64,000 bases of DNA from Agrobacterium tumefaciens (GCF_005221385.1 NZ_CP039904.1:1895501-1959500); one strand, 5' to 3'. Positions 18,856 to 29,718 are shown, counted from the first letter of the stretch. Numbers and translations are program-made. The notes: generated from the letters alone by a model not told the origin.

Positions 18856-18963
18856 AGCATTTCCAGGAAAAGTGCGTAGCGGTTGTACGTCCGGAAAATG
18901 CGTAGAAACAAATAGCTAGCGCATTTCCAGAAAAAGGTGACCCCGCTTTTCCGCCCGGAAATG
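18854..18963. repeat. Rhizobial palindromic intergenic repeat (copy 1)
   Basis: This element between agpA and agpB starts with AAAGCATTTCC and contains GCGTAGCGG and CCGGAAAATGCGT. A second hairpin follows, with GCATTTCC near 18920 pairing with GGAAATGC near 18956. A diverged copy in the opposite orientation lies at 41121-41187. The location between binding protein and permease suggests it also stabilises or attenuates the transcript. Confidence 0.75.
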
Positions 18964-19062
18964 CCAATACCTTGAAGTACTCCTCCCGGAGAACACCCGG
19001 TACCGGTCGCGCGTGAAGCGCGGCCGGAGACACACGGCCCACCCAAACCGAGGAGACCGTCG

Positions 19063-20070
19063 ATGCTGCGATTTTTGACGATACGCGTTGCATCCGCCAT
19101 TCCGGTGCTGCTGATCCTGAGTGTGGTGACCTTCGCCATCATTCAGGCGCCGCCCGGCGATTATGCCGATTACATCCGCTCGCAGCTGATGAACCAGGGC
19201 GGCGCGTCTTTCGAACAGGCGGAAGCGCAGGCGCAGGCCTATCGTGTCGAACACGGTCTCGATCAGCCGCTCGTGGTGCAATATTTCAACTGGATCGGCG
19301 GCATCGTGACGCGCGGCGATTTCGGCTACAGCTTTTATTACAACAAGCCGGTCGCCGATGTGGTTGGCGAACGCCTGCCGCGCACCATTGCGCTGGCGCT
19401 GGTCTGCCACATCTTTGCATCCGTTCTCGGTATCGGTTTCGGCATCTGGGCGGCCACACGGCAATATTCCTGGGTCGACAACCTGCTCTCCACCATCGCC
19501 TTTCTCGGCATGACGATCCCGCGTTTCCTTATGGCGCTGATCCTCGTCTATCTCATGGTATTTCATTTCGACGTTTCCGAGATCGGAAGCTTCTTCTCGC
19601 CGCAATATGGCGGTGCGCCGTGGTCGTGGGGCAAATTCGTCGATCTGGTCAGTCATGTCTGGCCGGTGGTCGCCATCGCCGTCTTCGGTGGGCTGGCCTA
19701 TAATATGCGGGTGATGCGCGGCAATCTGCTCGATACGCTGAATGCGCAATATGTCGAGACGGCGCGCGCCAAGGGGCTTTCGGAAGGCGCCGTCATCATG
19801 CGCCATGCGGTGCCGAATGCCGTGCACCCGCTCGTCATGTATCAGGGGGTGGTGCTGCCCTACATGCTGAGCGGCGAGATCGAAACCGCCATCATCTTCG
19901 CGCTGCCGACCGTCGGTCCCGCCATCGTCGGCTCCATGGCAGTGGGTGATGTCTATGTCACTGCGACATTCATGATGGTGCTGGCCGCCACGCTCATCAT
20001 CGGCAACATCATCGCCGATATGCTTCTGGCCATGCTCGACCCGCGCGTGCGCGAATTCGGGAGGGCCTGA
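19063..20070 (+). CDS. agpB: Oligopeptide-type ABC permease (DppB-like), AgpB
   Basis: This 335-residue inner-membrane permease has six predicted helices and the DppB-family N-terminus with IPVLLILSVVTFAIIQAPPGDY. The cytoplasmic EAA-type loop is YVETARAKGLSEGAVIMRHAVPNA. GAGGAG precedes the ATG. It is followed two bases later by the DppC-like permease gene. As part of the agp cluster it should import alpha-galactosides rather than peptides. Confidence 0.87.
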   Translation: MLRFLTIRVASAIPVLLILSVVTFAIIQAPPGDYADYIRSQLMNQGGASFEQAEAQAQAYRVEHGLDQPLVVQYFNWIGGIVTRGDFGYSFYYNKPVADVVGERLPRTIALALVCHIFASVLGIGFGIWAATRQYSWVDNLLSTIAFLGMTIPRFLMALILVYLMVFHFDVSEIGSFFSPQYGGAPWSWGKFVDLVSHVWPVVAIAVFGGLAYNMRVMRGNLLDTLNAQYVETARAKGLSEGAVIMRHAVPNAVHPLVMYQGVVLPYMLSGEIETAIIFALPTVGPAIVGSMAVGDVYVTATFMMVLAATLIIGNIIADMLLAMLDPRVREFGRA

Positions 20071-20071
20071 G

Positions 20072-21208
20072 ATGATGGCGTTTGACGAGATGAAGAACGA
20101 AACCACCGTTGCAGCAAAACCCGACCGCTCCGCCCATGGCAATGAGAGCTATCTCGCGCTTGTCTGGCGGCGTCTGCGGCGCTCGTTCACCGGCATGATC
20201 GGGCTGGTGCTGGTGGTACTGCTGATCCTCATTGCCATCTTCGCGGATTTTTTTGCGCCGATGAACCCGCTCGAAACCCATGGCAGCTTTTCGCCGCCGC
20301 AGGTGGTGCGCTTCAGCGACAAGGACGGCAATGTCAGCCTTTCGCCGCGGGTCTATGCCATCGCCGAGACCGAAGAGCTCGATCCGATCACCTTCCAGCC
20401 CATCGTCGGGCCGGACTATGACAATCCGGTTTATCTCGGCTTTTTCGTCAAGGGCGCAGAATACAAGCTTTTGGGTCTCATCCCGATGAGCCGGCATTTC
20501 TTCGGCTCGACGGATGGCCAGCCGGTGCATTTTCTCGGAACCGATAAATTCGGACGCGACGTGCTGTCGCGCGCCATCTATGGCTCGCGCATCTCGCTTG
20601 CCATCGCGCTCAGCGTCGTCGCCATCGTCACCGTCATCGGCACCAGCGTCGGGCTGATATCAGGATATTTCGGCGGGCCTCTGGATGCCTGGATACAGCG
20701 TTTCGTGGAAGTGGTGCTCGCTTTCCCGCAATTGCCGCTTTATCTCGCGCTGACCTCACTCATTCCTGTCACCGCGCCGACGACCGTTTTCCTCGTCTTC
20801 GTCGTCGGTGTCATGTCGGCGCTCGGCTGGGCGCAGATGTCCCGCGAAGTGCGGGGCAAGACGCTGGCGCTGGCGCGTATCGATTATGTGCGGGCGGCGA
20901 TTGCGGTCGGGGCCACTGACCGGCGCATCATTTTCCAGCATATCCTGCCGAATGTGATGAGCCATGTGATCGTCGCCGTCACCCTGCATATTCCAAGCGT
21001 CGTGCTGCTCGAATCCTTCCTCGGTTTCCTCGGTTTTGCGGTGAAGCCGCCGCTCATCTCCTGGGGGCTGATGCTGCAGGATACCGCCACCTATTCCGTC
21101 ATCGGTTCCTATCCATGGATATTGGCCCCGGTCGGTTTCGTGCTGGTCACCGTCTTCGCCTTCAACGCGCTGGGCGATGGCCTGCGCGATGCCGTCGATC
21201 CCTATTGA
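20072..21208 (+). CDS. agpC: Oligopeptide-type ABC permease (DppC-like), AgpC
   Basis: This 378-residue permease has an N-terminal DppC/OppC helix (FTGMIGLVLVVLLILIAIFADFFAPMNP). A long periplasmic insertion spans about residues 70-150. The core contains the HFLGTDKFGRDVLSR motif and the EAA-type loop DYVRAAIAVGATDRRIIFQHILPN. The insertion makes it about 80 residues longer than usual DppC and is a feature of the agp/sugar subgroup. Two adjacent ATGs exist at 20072 and 20075; the first has GGGAGGG six bases upstream. Confidence 0.87.
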   Translation: MMAFDEMKNETTVAAKPDRSAHGNESYLALVWRRLRRSFTGMIGLVLVVLLILIAIFADFFAPMNPLETHGSFSPPQVVRFSDKDGNVSLSPRVYAIAETEELDPITFQPIVGPDYDNPVYLGFFVKGAEYKLLGLIPMSRHFFGSTDGQPVHFLGTDKFGRDVLSRAIYGSRISLAIALSVVAIVTVIGTSVGLISGYFGGPLDAWIQRFVEVVLAFPQLPLYLALTSLIPVTAPTTVFLVFVVGVMSALGWAQMSREVRGKTLALARIDYVRAAIAVGATDRRIIFQHILPNVMSHVIVAVTLHIPSVVLLESFLGFLGFAVKPPLISWGLMLQDTATYSVIGSYPWILAPVGFVLVTVFAFNALGDGLRDAVDPY

Positions 21209-21220
21209 GAGGAGTGTGTC

Positions 21221-22888
21221 ATGGTTGCTGCCCAGAACAACGCCTACGCCCCTGCGATCCGCCTCGATGCCGATGACCGTCAGGACGATGCCATTATCGA
21301 CGCGCGCAATATTGCCGTGACCTTCAGGGTGGAACACGGCACCGTGGAGGCGGTGAAGGATATTTCCTTCCAGCTCTATCGCGGAGAGACGATCGCCATC
21401 GTCGGCGAATCCGGTTCGGGAAAATCGGTGACGGCGCGCACCGTCATGGGCCTTTTGACGAAGCGGGCTTCCGTTTCGAAATCCGCGACCGTGCGGTTCA
21501 ATGGCGACGACATCCTGAAGTTCTCCAGCCGCCAGCGCAGGGCGTTGCGTGGCAACCGCATCTCGATGATCTTTCAGGAGCCGATGAGTTCATTGAACCC
21601 GATCTATACGATCGGCAGCCAGATCGTCGAGGCGATCCGCGTTCATTCGAAACTCAGTCGGAAAGAGGCCGAGGCAAGGGCGCTCGATCTGCTGCGGCAG
21701 GTGCAGATACCGGAGCCGGAAGCGCGACTGAAGCAATATCCGCACCAGCTTTCCGGCGGCCAGCGGCAGCGTGTGATGATCGCCATGGCGCTCTCCAACG
21801 ATCCGGACGTGCTGATTGCCGACGAACCCACCACCGCGCTTGATGTGACGGTGCAGGCGCAGATCCTCAATCTCATACGCGACCTGCAGAAAAAGCGCGG
21901 CATGGCCGTGGTGCTCATCACCCATGACCTGACCATTGTTAAGCAGTTTTCCGATTACGTCTATGTCATGCAGCATGGCGAGATGCGTGAGCACAACACC
22001 ACGGAAAAGCTCTTCGAAGCGCCGCAGCACCCCTATACGAAGAAGCTGCTCGGCTCCGAACCGCATGGCACGGCAAAGCCGCTGCCGGAAAATTCCGGCG
22101 TGCTGCTGACGGCGAGCGGCGTGCGCGTTTCCTTCATGATGCGCTACGGCGGGCTGTTCAAACCGGAACTGAAAGAACTGATCGCCGTCGACAGTCTCGG
22201 CCTGACCCTGAGGCGGCACGAGACGCTGGGGCTCGTCGGTGAATCCGGTTCCGGCAAGACCACGTTCGGCCAATCCCTGCTGCGGCTGAACGAGCCGGTG
22301 GCCGGGGAAGTGATCTTCGACGGCGAGAGGGTCGATGGCCGCTCGCGTGCGGAAATGCGGCCCTTGCGTTCGCGTATGCAGATCGTCTTTCAGGATCCTT
22401 TTGCCTCGCTCAACCCGCGCATGACCATCGGCCAGATCATCGAGGAAGGCCTCATCATCAACGGTCTTGGCAAAACCAAGGCCGAAAGACTGGAGCGGGT
22501 GCGCGACGCGCTGGAGGCGGCGGGCATGCCCGGCAACATCCTCTCGCGTTTCCCGCACGAATTTTCCGGCGGCCAGCGCCAGCGCATCGCCATTGCCCGT
22601 GCAGTGGCGCTGGAGCCGGAATTCATCCTGCTCGATGAGCCGACCTCGGCACTCGATCTCTCCGTACAGGCGCAGATCATCGATTTGCTGCGCAAGCTGC
22701 AGGATGAGCGGGGCCTGAGCTACCTGTTCATCTCGCATGACCTGAAGGTGGTGCGCGCACTCTGCCACCGCGTCATCGTCATGCAAAGCGGCAGGATCGT
22801 CGAGGAAGGCCCCGTCGAGGACGTTCTCACTCACCCAAAAACCGAATATACTCAGCGGCTTGTAAGGGCCGCCTTCGAAATCGCTTGA
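21221..22888 (+). CDS. agpD: Fused tandem ABC ATPase (DppD-DppF type), AgpD
   Basis: This 555-residue protein contains two complete ATP-binding domains in one chain. Domain one has GESGSGKSVTA, LSGGQRQRVMIA and VLIADEPTTALDV. Domain two has GESGSGKTTFG, FSGGQRQRIAIA and FILLDEPTSALDL. Each half has a Q-loop (FQEPMSSLNP and FQDPFASLNP). In most Dpp/Opp systems these are separate genes, as in the operon at the end of this window. It energises AgpB/AgpC. Spacing of 12 bases from agpC and 22 to the second GH4 gene indicates one operon. Confidence 0.9.
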   Translation: MVAAQNNAYAPAIRLDADDRQDDAIIDARNIAVTFRVEHGTVEAVKDISFQLYRGETIAIVGESGSGKSVTARTVMGLLTKRASVSKSATVRFNGDDILKFSSRQRRALRGNRISMIFQEPMSSLNPIYTIGSQIVEAIRVHSKLSRKEAEARALDLLRQVQIPEPEARLKQYPHQLSGGQRQRVMIAMALSNDPDVLIADEPTTALDVTVQAQILNLIRDLQKKRGMAVVLITHDLTIVKQFSDYVYVMQHGEMREHNTTEKLFEAPQHPYTKKLLGSEPHGTAKPLPENSGVLLTASGVRVSFMMRYGGLFKPELKELIAVDSLGLTLRRHETLGLVGESGSGKTTFGQSLLRLNEPVAGEVIFDGERVDGRSRAEMRPLRSRMQIVFQDPFASLNPRMTIGQIIEEGLIINGLGKTKAERLERVRDALEAAGMPGNILSRFPHEFSGGQRQRIAIARAVALEPEFILLDEPTSALDLSVQAQIIDLLRKLQDERGLSYLFISHDLKVVRALCHRVIVMQSGRIVEEGPVEDVLTHPKTEYTQRLVRAAFEIA

Positions 22889-22910
22889 ATGCCAAATGCC
22901 GGAGGTAGAA

Positions 22911-24284
22911 ATGGCAAGAGATCCCAAGATCACATTTATCGGCGCAGGTTCCACTGTTTTCATGAAGAACATCATCGGTGATGTGCTGCAGCGTCCGGCC
23001 CTGTCCGGCGCCACCATCGCGCTGATGGACATCAACCGTGAAAGGCTGGAAGAAAGCGCCATCGTCGTCAACAAGCTGATCTCGACATTGGGGGCAAAGG
23101 CGAAGGCCGAGACATATACCGACCAGAAGAAGGCGCTCGCCGGTGCGGATTTCGTCGTCGTCGCCTTCCAGATTGGCGGATACGAGCCCTGCACGGTCAC
23201 CGATTTCGAGGTGCCGCGCAAATATGGCCTGCGCCAGACGATTGCCGATACGCTCGGCGTCGGTGGCATCATGCGCGGCCTGCGCACCGTGCCGCACCTG
23301 TGGAAGATTTGTGAGGACATCCTTGCCGTCTGCCCCAATGCGATCATGCTGCAATATGTCAACCCGATGGCGATCAACACCTGGGCGATCGCGGAAAAAT
23401 ACCCGACGATCCGGCAGGTCGGCCTTTGCCATTCCGTACAGGGCACGGCCATGGAACTCGCCCACGATCTCGATATTCCCTACGAGGAAATTCGCTATCG
23501 TTCGGCCGGCATCAACCACATGGCGTTTTTCCTCGAATTCGAGCATCGCCAGCCCGACGGCAGCTACAAGAACCTTTATCCCGATCTCGTGCGTGGTTAC
23601 CGCGAAGGCCGTGCACCAAAACCCGGCTGGAACCCGCGCTGCCCCAACAAGGTCCGCTACGAGATGCTGACGCGGCTCGGTTATTTCGTCACCGAAAGCT
23701 CGGAGCATTTCGCCGAATACACGCCCTATTTCATCAAGGAGGGGCGAGAGGACCTGATTGAGAAATTCGGCATTCCGCTCGATGAATATCCCAAGCGCTG
23801 CATCGAGCAGATCGAACGCTGGAAAGGCCAGGCGGCTGCCTATCGTTCGGCCGAGAAGATCGAGGTCAAGCAGTCCAAGGAATATGCCTCCTCGATCATC
23901 AACTCGGTCTGGACCGGCGAACCCTCGGTGATTTACGGCAACCAGCGCAACAATGGCTGCATCACCTCGCTGCCGGCCAATTGCGCGGCGGAAGTGCCTT
24001 GCCTCGTCGATCACAACGGCGTGCAGCCCACCTATATCGGCGAGTTACCGCCGCAGCTCACCGCACTGATGCGCACCAACATCAATGTGCAGGAACTGAC
24101 GGTGCGGGCGCTGATGACCGAAAACCGCGAGCACATCTTCCACGCGGCAATGATGGACCCGCATACGGCGGCGGAACTCGACCTCGACCAGATCTGGTCG
24201 CTGGTGGATGATCTCCTCGTCGCACACCGCGACTGGTTGCCGGAGTGGACGCAGGTGGAGGTGAAGCGGGCGCGGGCGGTGTAA
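22911..24284 (+). CDS. agaL2: GH4 alpha-galactosidase, MelA/AgaL2-like
   Basis: This 457-residue NAD- and metal-dependent GH4 glycosidase has the Rossmann loop FIGAGSTVFMKN at the N-terminus. LQYVNPMAINTW precedes the MelA-type metal motif CHSVQGTAMEL (about residue 172), and GINHMAFF follows. The CHSVQ form matches alpha-galactosidases such as E. coli MelA, so melibiose/raffinose-type hydrolysis is the best prediction. The ATG at 22911 follows GGAGG. It is the last gene of the agp cluster and is followed by a palindromic repeat region rather than a gene. Confidence 0.88.
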   Translation: MARDPKITFIGAGSTVFMKNIIGDVLQRPALSGATIALMDINRERLEESAIVVNKLISTLGAKAKAETYTDQKKALAGADFVVVAFQIGGYEPCTVTDFEVPRKYGLRQTIADTLGVGGIMRGLRTVPHLWKICEDILAVCPNAIMLQYVNPMAINTWAIAEKYPTIRQVGLCHSVQGTAMELAHDLDIPYEEIRYRSAGINHMAFFLEFEHRQPDGSYKNLYPDLVRGYREGRAPKPGWNPRCPNKVRYEMLTRLGYFVTESSEHFAEYTPYFIKEGREDLIEKFGIPLDEYPKRCIEQIERWKGQAAAYRSAEKIEVKQSKEYASSIINSVWTGEPSVIYGNQRNNGCITSLPANCAAEVPCLVDHNGVQPTYIGELPPQLTALMRTNINVQELTVRALMTENREHIFHAAMMDPHTAAELDLDQIWSLVDDLLVAHRDWLPEWTQVEVKRARAV

Positions 24285-24365
24285 CGCGCGGTCGCTACAG
24301 CAAATACGAGGCTGCAGGTTTCAACCTGCGGCCTTTGACTATTCAAGGTGCAGGCCCTCTCCTCC

Positions 24366-24479
24366 GTCATGCCGGACTTGATCCGGCATCCAGCCACGGC
24401 GCGTCTGCGCCGTGAGAAGAGAGTCTCGTGCGATCAAGGACTTGATCGCCTGGACCCCGGATCAAGTCCGGGGTGACGA
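24366..24479. repeat. Palindromic mosaic intergenic repeat (CCGGACTTGATCCGG type)
   Basis: Two related palindromic arms, one with GCCGGACTTGATCCGGC (24371-24387) and one with CCCCGGATCAAGTCCGGGG (24454-24472), face each other across a central hairpin CACGGCGCGTCTGCGCCGTG (24396-24415). The outer ends read CGTCAT and GTGACG. This structure is typical of short mosaic repeats scattered in Rhizobiales genomes. The rest of the 474-base gap between the agp cluster and the export system (24285-24758) shows no convincing gene. Confidence 0.75.
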
Positions 24480-24758
24480 GTGCGGATGATGCGGCCTTGC
24501 CAAACGAGGCCGCATCATATGGATTTGCAATCGCTGCTGCGTGCCATCGTCAACCGGTTTAGGCCCTTGCCCGAAACCTCTCATGCACTTGACTTGTGTC
24601 AAAGCCACGAAGCGCACCCTCACTTAAACAGCCGCATGACCCGGCCCATTTCCTCAAACAGAAGAAATGCCGGGTGCAAATTCTAAACGCGATGGTGGCT
24701 GGCATCTTCGGTTTTTACGTATTACGGTTGAAACCTGAAGGGTTCATGGGGAAGACGG

Positions 24759-25823
24759 ATGTCTAAAAAAGGCTTGCTCATTGGTCTGGTGGTTCTGGTT
24801 ATTGCCGGTGTCGCCTATTTCTCCTGGTCAAAACTGAAGGGGGAGGGACTTCCCGCCGGATTTGTGGCCAGTAACGGCCGGATCGAGGCTGTCGAGATCG
24901 ACATTTCCACGAAAACCGCCGGCCGCCTCCAGGATATCATGGCGCGCGAGGGCGACTTCGTGAAGGCCGGGCAAGTGCTTGCGCAGATGGACACAGCCCA
25001 GCTGGAAGCCAAGAAACGTCAGGCGGAAGCGCAGCTTCGCCGTGCGAAAATTGCGATCGATACAGCCAACAGCCTCGTTGCCCAGCGTGAAGCGGAAAAA
25101 ACCTCCGCTCAGGCGGTGGTGGAACAGCGCAAGGCCCAACTCGATTCCGCATCCAAGACCTATACGCGCTCAAAACAGCTGCTGACCGGCAACGCCGTCT
25201 CCCAGCAGATCGTCGACGACAGCGAAGCCGCTGAGCAATCCGCCCGCGCCACACTTGCCTCGGCGCAGGCCTCTCGCGCTGCTTCGGATGCTGCAATCAG
25301 CGCCGCCAAGGCACAGATCGTTGATGCCGAAGCGGCTGTCGATGCTGCGCAGGCCGATATAGAGAGCATTGAAACGGATATAGAAGATGCGACGCTGAAA
25401 TCGCCCCGCGACGGCCGCGTGCAATATCGCATCGCCCAGCCCGGAGAGGTGCTTTCCGCCGGCGGCCGCGTTCTCAATCTTGTCGATCTCGGCGACGTCT
25501 ACATGACGTTTTTCCTGCCGACGGCCGAGGCCGGCCGCACTTCCATGGGCTCCGATGTCCGCCTGATCCTCGACGCAGCGCCGCAATACACCATTCCCGC
25601 CAAGGTTTCCTTCGTCGCCGATGTCGCGCAATTCACTCCAAAAACGGTTGAGACCGAAGAAGAGCGCCAGAAACTGACGTTCCGGGTGCGGGCGCAAATT
25701 CCGCAGGAACTGCTGCAGAAATATATTCAATATGTCAAAACCGGTCTGCCCGGCATGGCCTATGTCCGGCTTGATCCGCAGGCGGCCTGGCCTGAAAACC
25801 TCGAACGCAATCTCGTCAAGTGA
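24759..25823 (+). CDS. HlyD-family periplasmic adaptor (membrane fusion protein)
   Basis: This 354-residue protein has one N-terminal transmembrane anchor ([18 protein letters not shown]). Half-lipoyl/barrel-sandwich segments ([26 protein letters not shown] and [19 protein letters not shown]) flank a long Ala/Gln-rich coiled coil at about residues 85-200. Such adaptors link an inner-membrane exporter to an outer-membrane channel. The stop overlaps the GTG start of the ABC gene downstream, so it is coupled to that exporter. The arrangement matches E. coli yhiI-rbbA-yhhJ. No TolC-like gene is present nearby. Confidence 0.88.
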   Translation: MSKKGLLIGLVVLVIAGVAYFSWSKLKGEGLPAGFVASNGRIEAVEIDISTKTAGRLQDIMAREGDFVKAGQVLAQMDTAQLEAKKRQAEAQLRRAKIAIDTANSLVAQREAEKTSAQAVVEQRKAQLDSASKTYTRSKQLLTGNAVSQQIVDDSEAAEQSARATLASAQASRAASDAAISAAKAQIVDAEAAVDAAQADIESIETDIEDATLKSPRDGRVQYRIAQPGEVLSAGGRVLNLVDLGDVYMTFFLPTAEAGRTSMGSDVRLILDAAPQYTIPAKVSFVADVAQFTPKTVETEEERQKLTFRVRAQIPQELLQKYIQYVKTGLPGMAYVRLDPQAAWPENLERNLVK

Positions 25824-28603
25824 CGGTGGCCGCCGTGGTCGCGTCTCCCCAAACGAACGACAAGAACGCACCGGTCGCGCGATTGACCGATGTGCGGCTG
25901 ACCTTTGGCAGCACGGTAGCGCTGGCCGATATATCGGTGGAGGTCCCCGCCGGCCGGATGATTGGCCTGATCGGGCCTGATGGCGTCGGCAAATCCAGCC
26001 TGCTGTCGCTCGTCTCCGGTGCGTGCGCCATCCAGAAGGGCAAAGTGGAGGTTCTGGGCGGCTATATGTCCGATCCACGCCACCGCGAGGATACCTGCCC
26101 GCGTATCGCCTATATGCCGCAGGGTCTCGGCAAGAACCTTTATCCCACCCTGTCCGTCTTCGAGAATATCGACTTTTTCGGCAGGCTGTTCGGGCAGGGC
26201 AGCAGGGAGCGGCAGGCGCGCATTGCCGAATTACTCAAGAGCACCGGCCTCGAGCCATTCGCCGACCGCCCCGCAATGAAACTTTCTGGCGGCATGAAGC
26301 AGAAGCTCGGGCTCTGCTGTGCCCTCATCCACGATCCGGACCTGCTCATTCTCGATGAACCGACCACGGGCGTCGACCCGCTGTCGCGCCGGCAGTTCTG
26401 GGAACTGATCGATTCCATCCGCGCCGGGCGTCCGGGCATGAGTGTGATCGTCGCCACGGCCTATATGGAAGAGGCAGCCGGTTTCGACTGGCTGGTCGCC
26501 ATGGATGGCGGCAAAATCCTCGCCACCGGCTCACCCGCCGAACTTCTCGAACGCACTTCGACCGCCAATCTCGATGCCGCCTTCATCGCGCTTCTTCCGG
26601 AAGAAAAACGCAAGGATTATCATGAGGTGCATATCGCGCCACGCAAGGTGACGGATGATGGTGACTATGCCATTGAGGCGTCGCATCTCAGCATGCGCTT
26701 CGGTGATTTCACCGCCGTCGACAATGTCAGCTTCAAGATTCCGCGCGGCGAGATTTTCGGCTTTCTCGGCTCGAACGGTTGCGGAAAATCCACGACCATG
26801 AAGATGCTGACCGGGCTTCTGGCCGCCAGCGAAGGCGAAGCGAAGCTCTTCGGGCACAAGGTGGATGCCAGTGACATGGCGATCCGCCACCGCGTCGGTT
26901 ACATGAGCCAGGCGTTCTCGCTCTATTCCGAGCTGACGGTGCGCCAGAACCTCGATCTGCACGCGCGGCTGTTCAAGCTGCCGGAAGAAACCATTCAGCC
27001 GCGTATCGCCGAGATGGCGGAGCGTTTCGATCTCGGCGCCGTTATGGAAACCATGCCTGACGACCTGCCGCTCGGCATCCGCCAAAGGCTGTCGCTGGCG
27101 GTGGCGATGATCCATTCGCCTGATATTCTCATCCTTGATGAGCCGACCTCGGGTGTCGATCCGGTGGCGCGGGACGGCTTCTGGCAAATCCTCGCCGATC
27201 TCTCGCGTAACGATAATGTCACCATCTTCATCTCCACCCATTTCATGAACGAAGCGGAGCGCTGCGACCGGATTTCGCTGATGCATGCCGGCAAGGTGCT
27301 GATCAGCGATACGCCAGACGCGATCACCAGAAGTCGCAATGCCGCAACGCTGGAAGAGGCCTTTGTCGCCTATCTCGAAGATGCGTCCGGTGTAAAGAAG
27401 ACGCAGGCCGCCGCCGTTCCTGCTCCGGCAGTGGCCGTGCCCGCGACGCCGCATGCAGCGCCCGCCCGCAAACGGTTTTTCGATGTCAGGCGCATGTTCA
27501 GCTATACGCGGCGCGAGGCGCTGGAACTGCAGCGAGACCCCATTCGCGGCACGCTGGCGGTGCTTGGCAGCGTCATCCTGATGTTCGTGATCGGATATGG
27601 TATCAATCTCGATGTCGAGGATCTGACCTTCGCGGTGCTGGACCGTGACGATTCCACCATCAGCCGCGATTACGTGCTCGACATAGCCGGCTCGCGTTAT
27701 TTCATCGAGAAAGAACCGATCCGCGATTATGCCGATATGGACAGGCGCATGCGTGACGGCGAACTCAGCCTTGCCATCGAAATCCCACCCGGTTTCGGCC
27801 GCGATGTCTTGCGCGGCAAGACGGTGGAGGTCGGCGCCTGGATCGATGGTGCCATGCCGCAGCGGGCCGAGACGGTGCGCGGTTACGTGCAGGGCATGCA
27901 CCAGACATGGCTGGCTCGCAAGGCCGCCGAGATTTACGGCAGCGCCGCCACGCAAAGCACATTCAGCATCGAGACGCGGTATCGTTATAATCCAGACGTC
28001 AAGAGCCTCGTCGCCATGGTGCCGGCGGTCATTCCGCTGTTGCTGATGCTCATCCCCGCCATGTTGGCGGCGCTCAGCGTCGTCCGGGAAAAGGAGCTTG
28101 GCTCCATCGTCAATCTTTACGTGACGCCGACCACGCGGCTGGAGTTCCTGATCGGCAAGCAGCTTCCCTATGTCGCTCTCGGCATGCTCAATTTCCTGCT
28201 GTTGACGGCATTCGCCATCTTCATCTTTCAGGTACCCTTCACGGGAAGTTATCTCGCTTACACAACGGGAGCGCTGCTCTTCGTCATCATCGCCACATCC
28301 ATCGGCCTCGTCATGTCGTCTTTCATGAAGAGCCAGATCGCGGCGATCTTCGGCACGGCCCTGTTGACGCTTATTCCGGCCACGCAATATTCGGGCATGA
28401 TCGATCCCGTTTCGTCGCTACAGGGGGCGGGGGCCTTCATCGGCAACATCTATCCCGCCACCTATTTCATGACCATTTCGCGCGGCACCTTCTCCAAGGG
28501 ACTGGATTTCGCCGGCCTTTCCGGCTCGTTCCTGCCGCTCATCATCGCCATTCCGCTGCTGCTCATCGCCGGTGCCGCGCTTTTGAGGAAACAGGCGTCA
28601 TGA
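25820..28603 (+). CDS. RbbA-like ABC transporter: two ATPase domains plus ABC-2 permease
   Basis: This 927-residue fusion has a first ATPase with [25 protein letters not shown] and [13 protein letters not shown]. The second has [14 protein letters not shown], the altered signature [12 protein letters not shown], and [13 protein letters not shown]. After an Ala/Pro linker near residue 540 comes an ABC-2 permease domain with about six helices. This is the domain order of E. coli RbbA/YhiH. In the second signature the usual LSGG is replaced, as in many asymmetric exporters. Translation starts at GTG within the adaptor gene stop (GTGA), and the stop overlaps the next gene. It probably drives export of an unknown substrate. 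Confidence 0.9.
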   Translation: MTVAAVVASPQTNDKNAPVARLTDVRLTFGSTVALADISVEVPAGRMIGLIGPDGVGKSSLLSLVSGACAIQKGKVEVLGGYMSDPRHREDTCPRIAYMPQGLGKNLYPTLSVFENIDFFGRLFGQGSRERQARIAELLKSTGLEPFADRPAMKLSGGMKQKLGLCCALIHDPDLLILDEPTTGVDPLSRRQFWELIDSIRAGRPGMSVIVATAYMEEAAGFDWLVAMDGGKILATGSPAELLERTSTANLDAAFIALLPEEKRKDYHEVHIAPRKVTDDGDYAIEASHLSMRFGDFTAVDNVSFKIPRGEIFGFLGSNGCGKSTTMKMLTGLLAASEGEAKLFGHKVDASDMAIRHRVGYMSQAFSLYSELTVRQNLDLHARLFKLPEETIQPRIAEMAERFDLGAVMETMPDDLPLGIRQRLSLAVAMIHSPDILILDEPTSGVDPVARDGFWQILADLSRNDNVTIFISTHFMNEAERCDRISLMHAGKVLISDTPDAITRSRNAATLEEAFVAYLEDASGVKKTQAAAVPAPAVAVPATPHAAPARKRFFDVRRMFSYTRREALELQRDPIRGTLAVLGSVILMFVIGYGINLDVEDLTFAVLDRDDSTISRDYVLDIAGSRYFIEKEPIRDYADMDRRMRDGELSLAIEIPPGFGRDVLRGKTVEVGAWIDGAMPQRAETVRGYVQGMHQTWLARKAAEIYGSAATQSTFSIETRYRYNPDVKSLVAMVPAVIPLLLMLIPAMLAALSVVREKELGSIVNLYVTPTTRLEFLIGKQLPYVALGMLNFLLLTAFAIFIFQVPFTGSYLAYTTGALLFVIIATSIGLVMSSFMKSQIAAIFGTALLTLIPATQYSGMIDPVSSLQGAGAFIGNIYPATYFMTISRGTFSKGLDFAGLSGSFLPLIIAIPLLLIAGAALLRKQAS

Positions 28604-29718
28604 GGTTGTTTTCGTCCAACATCTTCCAGCTCGGCATCAAGGAACTGCGCGGGCTTGCGCGTGATGGCATGCTGCTGCTCCTGATCGTCTACGCTTTCAC
28701 GCTGCAGATCTACACCGGCTCCAGCGCATTGCCGGAGACGCTGAACAATGCCGCCATCGCGATTGTCGATGAGGATCAGTCACCGCTTTCCGGTCGCATC
28801 AGCACGGCGTTTTATCCGCCCTATTTTGCGCCGCCAAAGCAGATTTCGATTGCTGAAATGGACAAGCGCATGGATGCGGGGCTCGATACCTTCGCGCTCA
28901 ACATTCCACCGGATTTCCAGCGCCGGCTGATGGCCGGGCAACAGCCCGCCATTCAACTCAACATCGACGCCACCCGCATGAGTCAGGCTTTCAGCGGCGG
29001 CGGTTATGTTCAGACCATCGTGACGAGTGAAGTTCAGGAATATATGAACCGCTATCGCGGTGTGACTTCGGTGCCGGTAGATCTGACACTGCGCTCTCGC
29101 TTCAACCCGGAACTGGACAAATCCTGGTTCGGGTCGATCAACAACATCATCACCGCCATCACCATGCTGTCGATCGTGCTGACCGGGGCGGCGCTCATTC
29201 GCGAGCGTGAGCATGGCACGGTCGAGCATCTGCTGGTCATGCCGGTCACGCCGCTGGAGATCATGCTCAGCAAGGTCTGGTCCATGGGCCTTGTCGTGCT
29301 GGTGGCTTCGGCATTTTCGCTGTTCGTTGTTGTCAGGGGTCTGCTTGCCATTCCCATCGAAGGCTCGCTCTCGCTCTTTCTGCTTGGAACCGCCCTGCAG
29401 CTCTTCGCCATGACGTCGATGGGCATATTCCTCGCAACGGTTGCCGGGTCCATGCCGCAATTCGGCATGCTGCTGATCCTGTTCCTGCTGCCGTTGCAGG
29501 TGCTTTCCGGCGCCATGACGCCACGTGAAAGCATGCCTGATATCATCCAGTATCTCATGCTTCTCGCACCCAACACCCATTTCGTCATCCTGGCGCAATC
29601 GGTGCTTTTCAGGGGCGCCGGGCTGGATGTGGTGTGGCCGCAACTGCTGGCGCTGCTGGCTATCGGCTCGGCGCTCTTCGTCTTTGCGCTTCGCCGCTTC
29701 CGGCGTTTCCTGCGCTGA
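28600..29718 (+). CDS. ABC-2 type permease (YhhJ-like)
   Basis: This 372-residue membrane protein has an N-terminal helix ([19 protein letters not shown]), a large periplasmic domain (about residues 45-165) and five or six C-terminal helices. It includes the ABC-2 block [29 protein letters not shown]. It overlaps the RbbA-like gene by four bases (ATGA) and would form the second half of the exporter channel with that protein's permease domain. It is the last gene of the three-gene operon; a 137-base gap follows. Confidence 0.9.
   Translation: MRLFSSNIFQLGIKELRGLARDGMLLLLIVYAFTLQIYTGSSALPETLNNAAIAIVDEDQSPLSGRISTAFYPPYFAPPKQISIAEMDKRMDAGLDTFALNIPPDFQRRLMAGQQPAIQLNIDATRMSQAFSGGGYVQTIVTSEVQEYMNRYRGVTSVPVDLTLRSRFNPELDKSWFGSINNIITAITMLSIVLTGAALIREREHGTVEHLLVMPVTPLEIMLSKVWSMGLVVLVASAFSLFVVVRGLLAIPIEGSLSLFLLGTALQLFAMTSMGIFLATVAGSMPQFGMLLILFLLPLQVLSGAMTPRESMPDIIQYLMLLAPNTHFVILAQSVLFRGAGLDVVWPQLLALLAIGSALFVFALRRFRRFLR

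Noticed and set aside
21590..23452. Minus-strand 620-residue frame across the double ATPase and GH4 genes
   Set aside because: Spans two real genes and their gap in antisense, with no ribosome site or domain.
24480..24686. 68-residue frame after the palindromic repeat
   Set aside because: Starts at the edge of a repeat element and has no conserved pattern.
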